From NCBI GenBank assembly GCA_902470035.1, contig CABREZ010000042.1, positions 1 through 11,118 of the forward strand: DNA of 11,118 nt, given 5' to 3'. Each line of letters starts with the position of its first letter. The stretch's first letter is position 1. Source of the DNA: an uncultured Streptococcus sp. GTDB taxonomy: Bacteria; Bacillota; Bacilli; Lactobacillales; Streptococcaceae. Made by a program: the position numbers and the translations under genes. Below the pieces are notes generated by a model, which saw nothing but the letters and a program-made list of their open reading frames with translations, was not told the origin of the DNA and did not search any database. Positions 1 through 7,429 of this stretch are shown one piece after another.

Positions 1-10
1 AATAATCCCG

Positions 11-43
11 AGTGCCTGAAACAACTATGTTTCAGGCACTTTT
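11..43 (+). terminator. Intrinsic terminator of an upstream + strand gene
   Basis: A perfect 12-bp inverted repeat (arms 11-22 and 29-40, sequence AGTGCCTGAAAC and its complement) encloses a 6-nt loop and is followed by TTTTC at 40-44. The T-run lies on the + strand, so it most likely ends a gene left of the window. Read on the minus strand, the hairpin is followed by CGGGATTATT, a poor T-tract, so it would be a weak backup terminator for the SPFH gene at best. Confidence 0.75.
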
Positions 44-159
44 CTCACCGCGGAAAGTTTTAATATAGTCAGAATTGATTCTAATCATTAAAAATCATTT
101 TTCTTTACAGAATGACTTTATTTTGTTACGAAAAATAGTTTATCTACATTCTCCTATGC

Positions 160-1464
160 TTACTTTACTGGAGGAATTGGTGGCATAAATAAATCTTTCA
201 AATCATCTACGGAGTCTGCTTTCATCCATTCTGGCATTCCTTGTTTCCAGACTAGACTTGAAGGTAACAACTGCCCTGATAGAGCCATTTGCGTCAAAGC
301 ATTCTTATCAAAAGGTCCAGATGTTTGTCCATTAACAGCTATGTGATAGGTGGTTGTAGGTAGGGGTGGCGGTGTCATTCCCATCTGTGGCTGCGTATTA
401 GCCACCATATTATTCATCGTTCCGGCAATATTCTGGCCTACAGCACCACCAACTGCCATACCTGCCATCATTGCAGCAGGATTAAAACCTGCATCTCCTC
501 CCAAAGAAACAGTACCTGAACCAGCAGAGCCCATTTGTCCTAATGATTCAGCGCCAGCAATACCAACCTCTGTTTGTTTCTCAATTTGGAAGGCACCTAA
601 ATTTGAAGACTGCGTCTGTTTATGCTGTGCATATTGCCCTTCTTCACGCTGAATACGAATTCGCTCAACATAATCAGTTGTCTCAGCTTCGATTTTAGCC
701 GTTGTGACATCTTTAGTAACGGAAATAAGCTGTCGATAACCTTCACTTGCCTTATCCACTTCTATTGACGCAATATCAACATTTGAAACAGTGACACCAA
801 AAGTAGCTTCCAATCTATCTATGACATCACTTTCAAGAGCATCATTTATTACAGCAATTTTATTCTCAAGTTTAATGACAGGAATGTTATGTTCCGCAGG
901 AGCATTCGCAACAATATTTTTAGTATATCGAGCTACTGCATCCTTAATTTGTTTTTGAAAATCATTAAGATTAAATGTTTGAAGTCGATGGAGCTTGATA
1001 AATTCCTTATAATCAGAAATTTTAAAGCTAATTGTTCCTCTAACTGCAACAGGAACACCAAAATCTAAAAACCTTGAATCATAGACATCAAAAAATGGCA
1101 CTGCAAATTTCACTTGGATAAGTTGCGCAAGATTGATGAAATAAACTTCTGCTTGAAAGGGTGTCCCACCGTCATAAGCTGCACCTACTATGCTTGCTAA
1201 AACGGGAAAATTCGATGTCTTAATAGTCTGGTCATAAGGACCTAAAATATAATCTTGTATCGTCCCGTCTTTTTGCTTATACACAAAGACAGCAACTTCT
1301 CCATCTTTAACACGTAATGAGGATCCCCAGCGGATAGCATTTTCTCGATCACTTGCACCTTGTGGAACCCCTCTAGGATGCCATTTCCATATCAAATAGG
1401 ATGCTTCATCACAACGGATTTCATCCATGAAACCGCCTGTTTTATTCATACCAAATACTTTCAT
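160..1464 (-). CDS. SPFH-domain protein with C-terminal GYF_2-like domain (YdjI / virion-core-protein-like)
   Basis: This is a 434-residue soluble protein with no signal peptide or membrane helix. The first 45 or so residues match the start typical of the bacterial YdjI-type SPFH family. Residues about 45-250 form the SPFH (stomatin/prohibitin/flotillin) region. Residues 240-290 are charged and probably coiled coil (VERIRIQREEGQYAQ). Residues 305-360 are a Gly/Ala/Met-rich linker, followed by PPPLP at 365-369. Residues 373-426 look like a GYF_2 domain (YHIAVNGQTSGPF, then WKQGMPEW), and the protein ends in PPIPPVK. The ATG at 1464 is preceded by AGGAG at 6-nt spacing. It lies 39 nt downstream of the zinc-ribbon membrane protein on the same strand, so the two are probably co-transcribed and may form a membrane-surface complex. 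In Bacillus subtilis the related YdjI works with YdjG/YdjH and the PspA homologue YdjF; a role here in membrane stress is inferred from that family. Confidence 0.85.
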   Translation of the reverse strand: MKVFGMNKTGGFMDEIRCDEASYLIWKWHPRGVPQGASDRENAIRWGSSLRVKDGEVAVFVYKQKDGTIQDYILGPYDQTIKTSNFPVLASIVGAAYDGGTPFQAEVYFINLAQLIQVKFAVPFFDVYDSRFLDFGVPVAVRGTISFKISDYKEFIKLHRLQTFNLNDFQKQIKDAVARYTKNIVANAPAEHNIPVIKLENKIAVINDALESDVIDRLEATFGVTVSNVDIASIEVDKASEGYRQLISVTKDVTTAKIEAETTDYVERIRIQREEGQYAQHKQTQSSNLGAFQIEKQTEVGIAGAESLGQMGSAGSGTVSLGGDAGFNPAAMMAGMAVGGAVGQNIAGTMNNMVANTQPQMGMTPPPLPTTTYHIAVNGQTSGPFDKNALTQMALSGQLLPSSLVWKQGMPEWMKADSVDDLKDLFMPPIPPVK

Positions 1465-1503
1465 ACCCTTCTCCTATAACTTTTCAATATTTAAACATGT
1501 TAT

Positions 1504-2205
1504 TTACTTTCTTTTTCTCCAAGGGATTAGTAAAAATGATCCCAATAGTAAAAGTGTTCCAGGTATTGAAAAAATAAGTACAAGAGCATTCCCTTTACCC
1601 AATGCATTTTCCAATAGAGCTGCTATTGAAATTATAATTAATCCGATAGTAAAAGTTAGAAGGAATTGCAATTTTTTGGATTTCTTAACGGTAGTAACCA
1701 AAACTTTTTGTCTTTTATGTTTTTGAGTCTGAATGTACAACTGATGAATGTAGTGAAATTCTTGAGTATCTCCAAAAGAAAGTGTTGCCTTCTGATAAGC
1801 TTGCTGTAGCTTTGCTTCCCAAGCTTCATAATCATAATCATACGAATTCATATTTGAAGTCGCTAGAATAACAAACTCATAAATATCTTCTTTTGTATTT
1901 GGAACATAGAAATTTCGAATGATACTAATTTTTTGCTCCGCACTTTCAGCCAACTCTAATTTGGTTGCTAATTCATCAACTCTGCTCTTGCTCTTTGATC
2001 CCCTTAGCTCATAGCCACAGCTTGGACACGAAGACATAAAGGAGTTTAGCATCTCAGCACAATTTGGACACTTATGGAGCTCTCCATCATAGACTGATTT
2101 CCTTTGTTCCGATTCTGTATGCGCTTCTCCTATCGCTACACCACAACCACTACAAAAACGAGCACCTTCAACGAGTGCATGTCCACAATTTATACAAAAA
2201 CCCAT
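1504..2205 (-). CDS. Double zinc-ribbon protein with two C-terminal membrane helices (YdjG-like)
   Basis: Starting at the ATG at 2205 the protein has 233 residues. Two zinc ribbons open it: CINC...CSGC and CPNC...CPSC, eight cysteines in four CxxC pairs within the first 63 residues. A soluble middle region follows (about 66-165, including a Tyr/Asp-rich stretch NSYDYDYEAWEAK), then a basic linker and two hydrophobic helices (about 178-198 and 207-229), ending in WRKRK. The upstream in-frame ATG at 2220 has only a poor ribosome site. Its own codons supply GGAG 9 nt before the ATG at 2205, and zinc-ribbon proteins commonly begin M-x-F-C, so I prefer 2205. It is the first gene of an operon with the SPFH protein and has a strong promoter. 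The layout recalls B. subtilis YdjG, which with YdjH recruits PspA to the membrane. Function here is inferred, not shown. Base composition is AT-rich compared with mutS. Confidence 0.82.
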   Translation of the reverse strand: MGFCINCGHALVEGARFCSGCGVAIGEAHTESEQRKSVYDGELHKCPNCAEMLNSFMSSCPSCGYELRGSKSKSRVDELATKLELAESAEQKISIIRNFYVPNTKEDIYEFVILATSNMNSYDYDYEAWEAKLQQAYQKATLSFGDTQEFHYIHQLYIQTQKHKRQKVLVTTVKKSKKLQFLLTFTIGLIIISIAALLENALGKGNALVLIFSIPGTLLLLGSFLLIPWRKRK

Positions 2206-2214
2206 TTTCTTTTT

Positions 2215-2218
2215 CTCC
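2215..2218 (-). promoter_or_regulatory. Ribosome binding site that decides the zinc-ribbon protein start
   Basis: GGAG on the minus strand lies 9 nt before the ATG at 2205 and overlaps the alternative upstream ATG (2220-2218). The alternative start has only CTGGGAAA directly in front of it, which is too close and too weak for a normal Shine-Dalgarno site. Confidence 0.55.
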
Positions 2219-2260
2219 ATTTTCCCAGTTTACACCAAAAATTATCGGCGACACGGTTTC

Positions 2261-2289
2261 ATTATACCGCTTTTTCAACGCTCTGTAAA
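2261..2289 (-). promoter_or_regulatory. Sigma-A promoter of the zinc-ribbon/SPFH operon
   Basis: On the minus strand TTTACA (2289-2284) and a perfect TATAAT (2266-2261) are separated by exactly 17 nt. Transcription should begin near 2254, giving a 5' leader of about 50 nt before the ATG at 2205. This is one of the two best vegetative promoters in the window. Confidence 0.8.
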
Positions 2290-2335
2290 TCCATTTTTTC
2301 CTTTAACAAAAGCATTCTAAGCGGTTACAAGTTTT

Positions 2336-2375
2336 AAAAAATAGAGCTCGATAAATGAATCAAGCTCTATTTTTT
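2336..2375 (-). terminator. Intrinsic terminator of mutS
   Basis: A perfect 13-bp inverted repeat (AAAAAATAGAGCT at 2336-2348 and its complement at 2363-2375) has a 14-nt loop. On the minus strand it ends in TTTTTT (2341-2336). The right arm includes two bases of the mutS stop codon at 2374-2376. The symmetric A/T ends mean it could also work on the + strand, but no + strand gene precedes it. Confidence 0.88.
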
Positions 2376-4917
2376 AGATTCTCTTTTTCATCTCGGCAAC
2401 TGCCATCATGACTTCCATCGGGGTCATGTTGTAGATATCAAGATTCTTCAACTCTTCTAGTACTGGATGAGCGGCATCTGCTGCAAACAAAGATAACTGT
2501 TCGCCAAGCTCTGGAGAGGATTGCTTTGTTGGACCGGCCACCGGCACTTCTTGGCTTTGGCCTTCTAATTGACTCAGGATGGCATCCGCCCGCTTCAAGA
2601 GGTCGCTTGGCAGGCCTGCAATCTTGGCCACATGGATCCCGTAGGATTTATCAGCTGGTCCCTTTTCGATCCGGTGCAAGAAGGTCACTTGGCCATCCTT
2701 CTCCAAGGTGGCGACGTGGACATTGCGCAAGCTAGATAAGGTCTGCTCCAAGTCGGTTAGCTCATGGTAGTGGGTAGCAAAGAGGGTCTTGGCCCCTGTC
2801 CGGTCATGGATGTACTCGATGATGGCTTGAGCCAAGGCCATGCCATCATAGGTCGCTGTTCCCCGTCCCAACTCATCAAATAAGATCAGTGAGGCTGGAG
2901 TCGCTTGGCGAATGGCATTGTTGGCCTCCATCATCTCGACCATAAAGGTTGACTGACCGGATACCAAGTCATCTGCTGCCCCAATCCGGGTGTAAATGGC
3001 ATCAAAGAGAGGGAGGGTCGCCGCCTGAGCCGGTACAAAGGAACCAATCTGGGCCATAATGACAATGATGGCCAACTGACGCATATAGGTGGATTTCCCA
3101 CTCATATTGGGCCCCGTAATCAACTGGATCTGGCAAGTCTCATCCATGGAAATACTATTGGGAATATAACTTTGAGCTCCCATCACCTTCTCAACAACTG
3201 GGTGACGGCCCTTTTCAATCCGGATATCACGCGCCTCTTGGAAGACTGGACGGATGAGCTGTTGCTTTTCAGCTACACAGGCCAGACCTTGCAAGACGTC
3301 GACCGTTGCTAGGGCTTGGGCTAGGGACTGCAAGCGCTGAATGTACTTGCCGACTTCCTCTCTGATCCGTAGGAAAATCGCATACTCTAGGCTAGTCGAC
3401 TGTTCCCGAGCTTCTAACATTTCTCCTTCGATCCGAGCCAGTTCTTCCGTCCCAAAGCGCTCGGAGTTTTTCAAGGTCGCCTTGCGGAAGAAATGAGCTG
3501 GCACACGGGATAATTGAGAGTTGGTTACATGGAAATAGTAGCCATCTTTTTTGTTGTAGTCGATTTTAAGTCCGGTAATACCACTGGCCTCCCGTTCTTT
3601 GGCTTCAATCTCCGCAATCCAGCCGGTCCCTTCTCGGAGGACGACACGGTACTGGTCCAGGGTTGGATCAAAGCCGGTACGGATGATATTGCCTTCTGTC
3701 AGAACGATAGGTGCATCAGGGTCAATCGCTTCTTCGATGAGTCGGCAAAGCTCTGGGAGCTCATCTAACTGCGCAATGAGGAGGTCTAGCACCGGCTCTC
3801 CCATCTCGACTAAGAGCGATTTAATCAAGGGAACGTGGCGTAGCGTTTCACCCAACTGCAAGAGGTCCTTGGGAGTGGTCTTACCAAAGGAAACCCTACT
3901 GGCCAAGCGCTCGATGTCGTACACACCCTTGAGACGGTCTGCCAGATCACTTCGCTCAAAGAAATGGTCCAAAAAGACTTGGATAATCTCTTGGCGCTCT
4001 TCGATCCGATGGCGGTCCATCAAGGGCTTCTGGATCCAAGCCCGCAAGAGACGTCCTCCCATGGCTGTCTTGCTTTCATCTAGGAGCCAGTAGAGGCTAC
4101 CATGTTTTTTGCCTGTCCGGGCATTCTCTGTCAAGTCCAAACTCGCCTTGGTCGCATAATCCATCTGCAAGAAATCACGGACTTCATAGTGATGAGCAGG
4201 TTTGATATGGTGGAGCTCCCGCTTCTGGGTTTCCTGGACGTATTGGAGCAGACCTCCTGCCGCTATTCTTTCCAAATGAGTCAAGTCAGCCCCTAAAAGT
4301 TGGACATCCTCCGCTACTTCTGAGATAGGGGAGAGCAAAAGATTCATTTGGCCAAGAAGGACTCTTTCTTCCCCTTCTGACAAGGAGTAGGTCAGAACAA
4401 TCTCACGCGCCCGTAGGTTGCGAATCTCCCCACAGACCATGGCAAAATCATTCAAACTGGTGACCTGAAACTCTCCAGTCACCAAGTCCATATAGGCAAG
4501 GCCATAATCCGTCTCATCATGAGACAAGGCTACCAGGAAATTGTTGGCGCTGTCTGGCTTGGTCGAGTCGACAACCGTCCCTGGGGTAATGACTTGGACT
4601 ACTTCCCGTTTAACTACACCGACAGCTTGCTTGGGATCTTCCATCTGCTCTGCAATAGCCACCTTATAGCCTTTTTCGATCAAGACATCGATGTACTGCT
4701 GGGCCGAATGATAGGGAACTCCAGCCATGGGAATCGGATTTTCTGCATTTTTATTCCTTGAGGTCAAGGAAATCTCTAAAATCTGAGCGGCATTGACGGC
4801 ATCTTCATAAAAGAGCTCGTAAAAATCTCCCATCCGAAAGAGCAAAAAAGCATCCGGATAGTCTTTTTTGATATCTAGGTATTGCTGCATGCCAGGTGAT
4901 AGTTTTTCTGCTGCCAT
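2374..4917 (-). CDS. mutS: DNA mismatch repair protein MutS (HexA)
   Basis: This 847-residue protein is the mismatch-recognition ATPase that starts methyl-independent mismatch repair, and in pneumococcus (as HexA) rejects mismatched donor DNA during transformation. The N-terminal mismatch-binding domain carries the Phe-X-Glu motif (GDFYELF, Phe32 and Glu34), which inserts beside the mismatch. Connector, lever and clamp domains fill about 130-575. The ATPase domain holds the Walker A motif GPNMSGKST (602-610) and Walker B with ILFDELGRGT (Asp681-Glu682). The C-terminal tail ends MTPMEVMMAVAEMKKRI. The length matches full MutS proteins, and all key residues are present. The ATG at 4917 has AGGAG at about 5-nt spacing. 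It lies 106 nt behind argR on the same strand and may be read through from the argR promoter. No mutL is in the window. The gene is clearly more GC-rich than its neighbours. Confidence 0.98.
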   Translation of the reverse strand: MAAEKLSPGMQQYLDIKKDYPDAFLLFRMGDFYELFYEDAVNAAQILEISLTSRNKNAENPIPMAGVPYHSAQQYIDVLIEKGYKVAIAEQMEDPKQAVGVVKREVVQVITPGTVVDSTKPDSANNFLVALSHDETDYGLAYMDLVTGEFQVTSLNDFAMVCGEIRNLRAREIVLTYSLSEGEERVLLGQMNLLLSPISEVAEDVQLLGADLTHLERIAAGGLLQYVQETQKRELHHIKPAHHYEVRDFLQMDYATKASLDLTENARTGKKHGSLYWLLDESKTAMGGRLLRAWIQKPLMDRHRIEERQEIIQVFLDHFFERSDLADRLKGVYDIERLASRVSFGKTTPKDLLQLGETLRHVPLIKSLLVEMGEPVLDLLIAQLDELPELCRLIEEAIDPDAPIVLTEGNIIRTGFDPTLDQYRVVLREGTGWIAEIEAKEREASGITGLKIDYNKKDGYYFHVTNSQLSRVPAHFFRKATLKNSERFGTEELARIEGEMLEAREQSTSLEYAIFLRIREEVGKYIQRLQSLAQALATVDVLQGLACVAEKQQLIRPVFQEARDIRIEKGRHPVVEKVMGAQSYIPNSISMDETCQIQLITGPNMSGKSTYMRQLAIIVIMAQIGSFVPAQAATLPLFDAIYTRIGAADDLVSGQSTFMVEMMEANNAIRQATPASLILFDELGRGTATYDGMALAQAIIEYIHDRTGAKTLFATHYHELTDLEQTLSSLRNVHVATLEKDGQVTFLHRIEKGPADKSYGIHVAKIAGLPSDLLKRADAILSQLEGQSQEVPVAGPTKQSSPELGEQLSLFAADAAHPVLEELKNLDIYNMTPMEVMMAVAEMKKRI

Positions 4918-4980
4918 ATTGCTCCTTTTCTATATCATTGCTTTCATTCTGAGAGCTTGCTCCAACTCTAAACTGACATA

Positions 4981-5020
4981 AAAGGAGGGCCGATCCCTTT
5001 CTGGACTGGTCCCTCGCCCT
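4981..5020 (-). terminator. Weak terminator-like hairpin between argR and mutS
   Basis: On the minus strand AGGGC (5020-5016) can pair with GCCCT (4990-4986), with further pairing inside, and is followed by CCTTTTATG. The short T-run and long interior make it a weak terminator at most. It may lower rather than stop transcription from argR into mutS. I see no convincing separate mutS promoter in 4918-5023. Confidence 0.35.
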
Positions 5021-5023
5021 TGA

Positions 5024-5467
5024 CTAGTGACTAGAATGTTGGAGAATAGTCTGCTGGACCGTTTGTGCTACTTCTTGGTCCTTGCAAACAATTAAGAGGG
5101 TATTGGCTCCTGCGACGGTGCCAAGGATCTGATCATCCAAAATCTCATCGACTGCGTTGGCTAAAATGGCCGCCTCTCCAAGCTCCGTCCGAACAACCAG
5201 TGTGAACTCTGCTCTCGAGACTACTTGTGCATATTGAGCAATCAGTCTAAAAATATCTGTTCGATCAGGTTCATCGGCTAATTTATAATAGAGCCCACCC
5301 TTTTCTTTTACCTTGATCAGACCAATTTCTCGCAGATCTCTGGATAAGGTTGTCTGGGTTACTCCCGCCCCTCTCTGATCTAGGCGGTCTTGAATTTCTT
5401 TTTGCGTCGATAACTTCTCATTTTGAATAATCTCTCGAATCAAAAGCTGACGTTCATCTTTTTTCAT
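5024..5467 (-). CDS. argR: Arginine repressor family regulator (ArgR/AhrC)
   Basis: This 147-residue protein has the normal ArgR length. The N-terminal winged helix-turn-helix (about 1-65) contains the family signature TTLSRDLREIGLIKV, which contacts ARG-box DNA. The C-terminal half (about 75-147) is the trimerising/arginine-binding domain. In most ArgR/AhrC proteins the pocket motif reads GT(I/V)xGDDT, and the two aspartates hold arginine. Here it reads GTVAGANT (116-123), so both aspartates are replaced by Ala121 and Asn122. This protein may therefore not sense arginine alone. Several lactic acid bacteria use two or more ArgR paralogues together, which fits. The ATG at 5467 follows GGAG at 7-nt spacing. 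It is divergent from argS, which it plausibly regulates, and is followed by mutS. It ends in a TAG stop. Confidence 0.95.
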   Translation of the reverse strand: MKKDERQLLIREIIQNEKLSTQKEIQDRLDQRGAGVTQTTLSRDLREIGLIKVKEKGGLYYKLADEPDRTDIFRLIAQYAQVVSRAEFTLVVRTELGEAAILANAVDEILDDQILGTVAGANTLLIVCKDQEVAQTVQQTILQHSSH

Positions 5468-5481
5468 TTTTGCTCCACTTT

Positions 5482-5495
5482 TGAATAATTATACT
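5482..5495. promoter_or_regulatory. Candidate ARG box (ArgR operator) in the argR leader
   Basis: TGAATAATTATACT matches 8 of the 10 informative positions of the general ARG-box pattern TGAAT-N4-ATTCA: the left half is perfect and the right half has 3 of 5. It overlaps the predicted argR transcription start, where binding would repress argR itself. AT-rich DNA gives such matches by chance, so confidence is low. Confidence 0.35.
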
Positions 5496-5498
5496 TTG

Positions 5499-5507
5499 AT
5501 TATACCA
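5499..5507 (-). promoter_or_regulatory. Extended -10 promoter of argR (and probably mutS)
   Basis: On the minus strand TGGTATAAT is a perfect -10 hexamer with the extended TG motif. There is no good -35 at 17 nt, which is typical of extended -10 promoters. A second TATAAT sits 11 bp downstream (5493-5488) without the TG extension. Confidence 0.6.
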
Positions 5508-5513
5508 AAAAGT

Positions 5514-5543
5514 TTGAAGAAAGGCCGAATTTTGTGATAGAAT
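5514..5543 (+). promoter_or_regulatory. argS: Promoter of argS
   Basis: TTGAAG (5514-5519) and TAGAAT (5538-5543) are separated by 18 nt, and TGA just before the -10 gives an extended -10 element. The -35 lies immediately upstream of the divergent argR promoter, so a repressor bound between them could affect both. Confidence 0.6.
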
Positions 5544-5557
5544 AGTAACAAAAGACC

Positions 5558-5564
5558 AAAGGAG
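5558..5564 (+). promoter_or_regulatory. argS: Ribosome binding site of argS
   Basis: AAAGGAG lies 5 nt before the ATG at 5570, a strong Shine-Dalgarno match that fixes the argS start. Confidence 0.8.
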
Positions 5565-5569
5565 CTACT

Positions 5570-7258
5570 ATGAATCATAAAGAACTTATTGCAAGTGAAT
5601 TGGCAAAAGTCATTGAAGGCTTAGACCAAGAAACTATCTTAAATTTACTAGAGCAACCAAAATCTTCAGACCTTGGAGACATCGCCTTTCCTGCCTTTTC
5701 TTTGGCTAAAATCGAACGCAAAGCTCCTCAAGCGATTGCTGCTGATATTGCGGAAAAAATCGATGCTTCTCACTTTGAAAAAGTCGTTGCTACTGGTCCT
5801 TACGTAAACTTCTTCTTAGATAAATCACAAATCTCTGACCAAGTCATCAAATCTGTTATCCAAGCGGGTGCCGACTACGGCCAACAAGACGAAGGACATG
5901 GTCAAAACATTACCATCGACCTTTCTAGTCCAAACATCGCAAAACCATTCTCAGTTGGTCACTTGCGTTCAACTGTTATCGGGGATGCTCTTTCAAACAT
6001 CTTCCGCAAAATGGGCTACAACACGATTAAAATCAACCACTTAGGAGACTGGGGCAAACAGTTCGGTCTCTTGATGGTGGCTTATAAAAAATGGGGTAAC
6101 AAGGAAGCTGTCGAAGCCAACCCAATCGATGAATTGCTAAAACTTTACGTTCGTATCAATGCTGAAATTGAAAACGATCCTGAGCTTGATGAAGAAGGAC
6201 GTAAATGGTTCAAAAAATTGGAAGATGGGGATCCAGAAGCGACTGAATTGTGGCAATGGTTCCGTGACGAAAGCTTGGTGGAATTCAACCGTATCTACAA
6301 ACTCCTTGGTGTTGAGTTTGATAGCTTAAACGGAGAAGCTTTCTACAACGACAAGATGGATGAAGGGGTTCAAATCCTTGAAGACAAAGGCTTGTTGAAA
6401 GAATCTAAAGGAGCTAGCATCGTTGAGCTTGATGATGTCAACCTTCCGCCAGCTATGATCAAAAAATCAGACGGTGCCACTCTTTATATCACTCGTGATA
6501 TCGCAACCGCTATCTACCGTGCACGCACCTACAACTTTGTGAAAAACATCTATGCTGTGGGGCAAGAACAATCCAACCACTTCCGTCAGTTGAAAGCTGT
6601 TTTGAAGAAAATGGGATTTGAGTGGAGCGACGATATGATCCACGTTGACTTTGGTTTGGTCACAAAGAACCGCCAAAAATTGTCAACTCGTAAAGGAAAT
6701 ATCATCCTACTCGAACCAACTCTTCAAGAAGCTATCTCTCGCGCCAAAGCTCAGATCGAAGAGAAGAATCCTGAACTTGAAAACAAGGAAGAAGTGGCAC
6801 GTGCAGTCGGTGTTGGTGCGGTTAAATTCTACGATTTGAAGACAGACCGTCGCAATGGGTATGACTTTGACCTCGAAGCCATGGTATCCTTTGAGGGGGA
6901 AACTGGACCTTACGTTCAATACGCATACGCTCGTATCCAATCCATCCTTCGCAAAGCTAACTTCACTCCATCAACAGATGCAACTTACAGCTTGAACGAT
7001 CCAGAAAGCTGGGAAATCATCAAACTTCTCCAAGACTTCTCTCGTGTCGTGAAACGTGCCGCTGAAAACTATGATCCATCCTTGATCGCAAAATATGCCA
7101 TCAACTTGGCTCAAGCTTTCAACAAGTACTATGCTCACACTCGTATCTTGGATGAAAGTCCAGAACGCGATAGCCGTCTTGCTCTTAGCTACTCAACAGC
7201 AGTTGTTTTGAAAGAAGCACTTCGTCTATTGGGTGTAGATGCGCCTGAGAAAATGTAA
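5570..7258 (+). CDS. argS: Arginyl-tRNA synthetase
   Basis: This 562-residue cytoplasmic class I aminoacyl-tRNA synthetase joins arginine to tRNA-Arg using ATP. The N-terminal additional domain spans about 1-85 and recognises the tRNA elbow. The catalytic Rossmann domain begins near 115 with LSSPNIAKPFSVGHLRST, where SVGH (128-131) is the HIGH signature. The second signature is the degenerate KLSTRKG (370-376) usual in ArgRS in place of KMSKS. The C-terminal all-helical DALR anticodon-binding domain (about 440-562) includes ETGPYVQYAYAR at its start and ends ALRLLGVDAPEKM. Length and motifs are complete. Codon use is that of a well-expressed gene. It is divergently transcribed from argR across 102 bp, a synteny I know from streptococci, and ends in its own terminator at 7297-7352. 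Confidence 0.98.
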   Translation: MNHKELIASELAKVIEGLDQETILNLLEQPKSSDLGDIAFPAFSLAKIERKAPQAIAADIAEKIDASHFEKVVATGPYVNFFLDKSQISDQVIKSVIQAGADYGQQDEGHGQNITIDLSSPNIAKPFSVGHLRSTVIGDALSNIFRKMGYNTIKINHLGDWGKQFGLLMVAYKKWGNKEAVEANPIDELLKLYVRINAEIENDPELDEEGRKWFKKLEDGDPEATELWQWFRDESLVEFNRIYKLLGVEFDSLNGEAFYNDKMDEGVQILEDKGLLKESKGASIVELDDVNLPPAMIKKSDGATLYITRDIATAIYRARTYNFVKNIYAVGQEQSNHFRQLKAVLKKMGFEWSDDMIHVDFGLVTKNRQKLSTRKGNIILLEPTLQEAISRAKAQIEEKNPELENKEEVARAVGVGAVKFYDLKTDRRNGYDFDLEAMVSFEGETGPYVQYAYARIQSILRKANFTPSTDATYSLNDPESWEIIKLLQDFSRVVKRAAENYDPSLIAKYAINLAQAFNKYYAHTRILDESPERDSRLALSYSTAVVLKEALRLLGVDAPEKM

Positions 7259-7296
7259 TTTCTTCCTTACTTTTTGATAGGAAACCATCTCTTATA

Positions 7297-7352
7297 GGGG
7301 TGAGAGGAATCGCTAAATAAACCTTATTTAGTTCCATCTCACTCCTTTTTTT
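7297..7352 (+). terminator. Intrinsic terminator of argS
   Basis: A long hairpin forms from 7297 to 7345. GGGGTGAGA pairs with TCTCACTCC, GGAA with TTCC, and CTAAATAA with TTATTTAG, around a 3-nt loop. It is followed by seven T residues (7346-7352). It should separate argS from the small gene downstream. Confidence 0.9.
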
Positions 7353-7429
7353 ATGCTAAATACACCTATATTTTTAGGGATTATCGTTTCCCTTCCCTTT
7401 ATCCATTATCTTATCCTCTGGAGAATCCT

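Noticed and set aside
69..84. A 7-2-7 inverted repeat (TCAGAAT-TG-ATTCTAA) resembling a PerR/Fur box
   Set aside because: It has a 2-bp rather than 1-bp centre and lies downstream of both neighbouring genes, with no visible promoter, so an operator role is unsupported.
350..652. A + strand reading frame of 100 codons opposite the SPFH gene
   Set aside because: It is antisense to the Gly/Ala-rich linker and GYF regions of a well-supported gene and has no family resemblance.
3599..4093. A + strand reading frame of 164 codons inside mutS
   Set aside because: It is antisense to conserved mutS sequence; Ser/Arg-rich composition is typical of a shadow frame in GC-rich DNA.
4918..4980. A possible mutS promoter with TATAGA near 4930
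   Set aside because: No -35 hexamer lies at a suitable distance and the match is weak in AT-rich sequence.
7259..7429. A possible riboswitch or T-box leader before the small membrane protein gene
   Set aside because: The only strong structure is the argS terminator; I see no T-box motif, specifier stem or competing antiterminator of convincing length.
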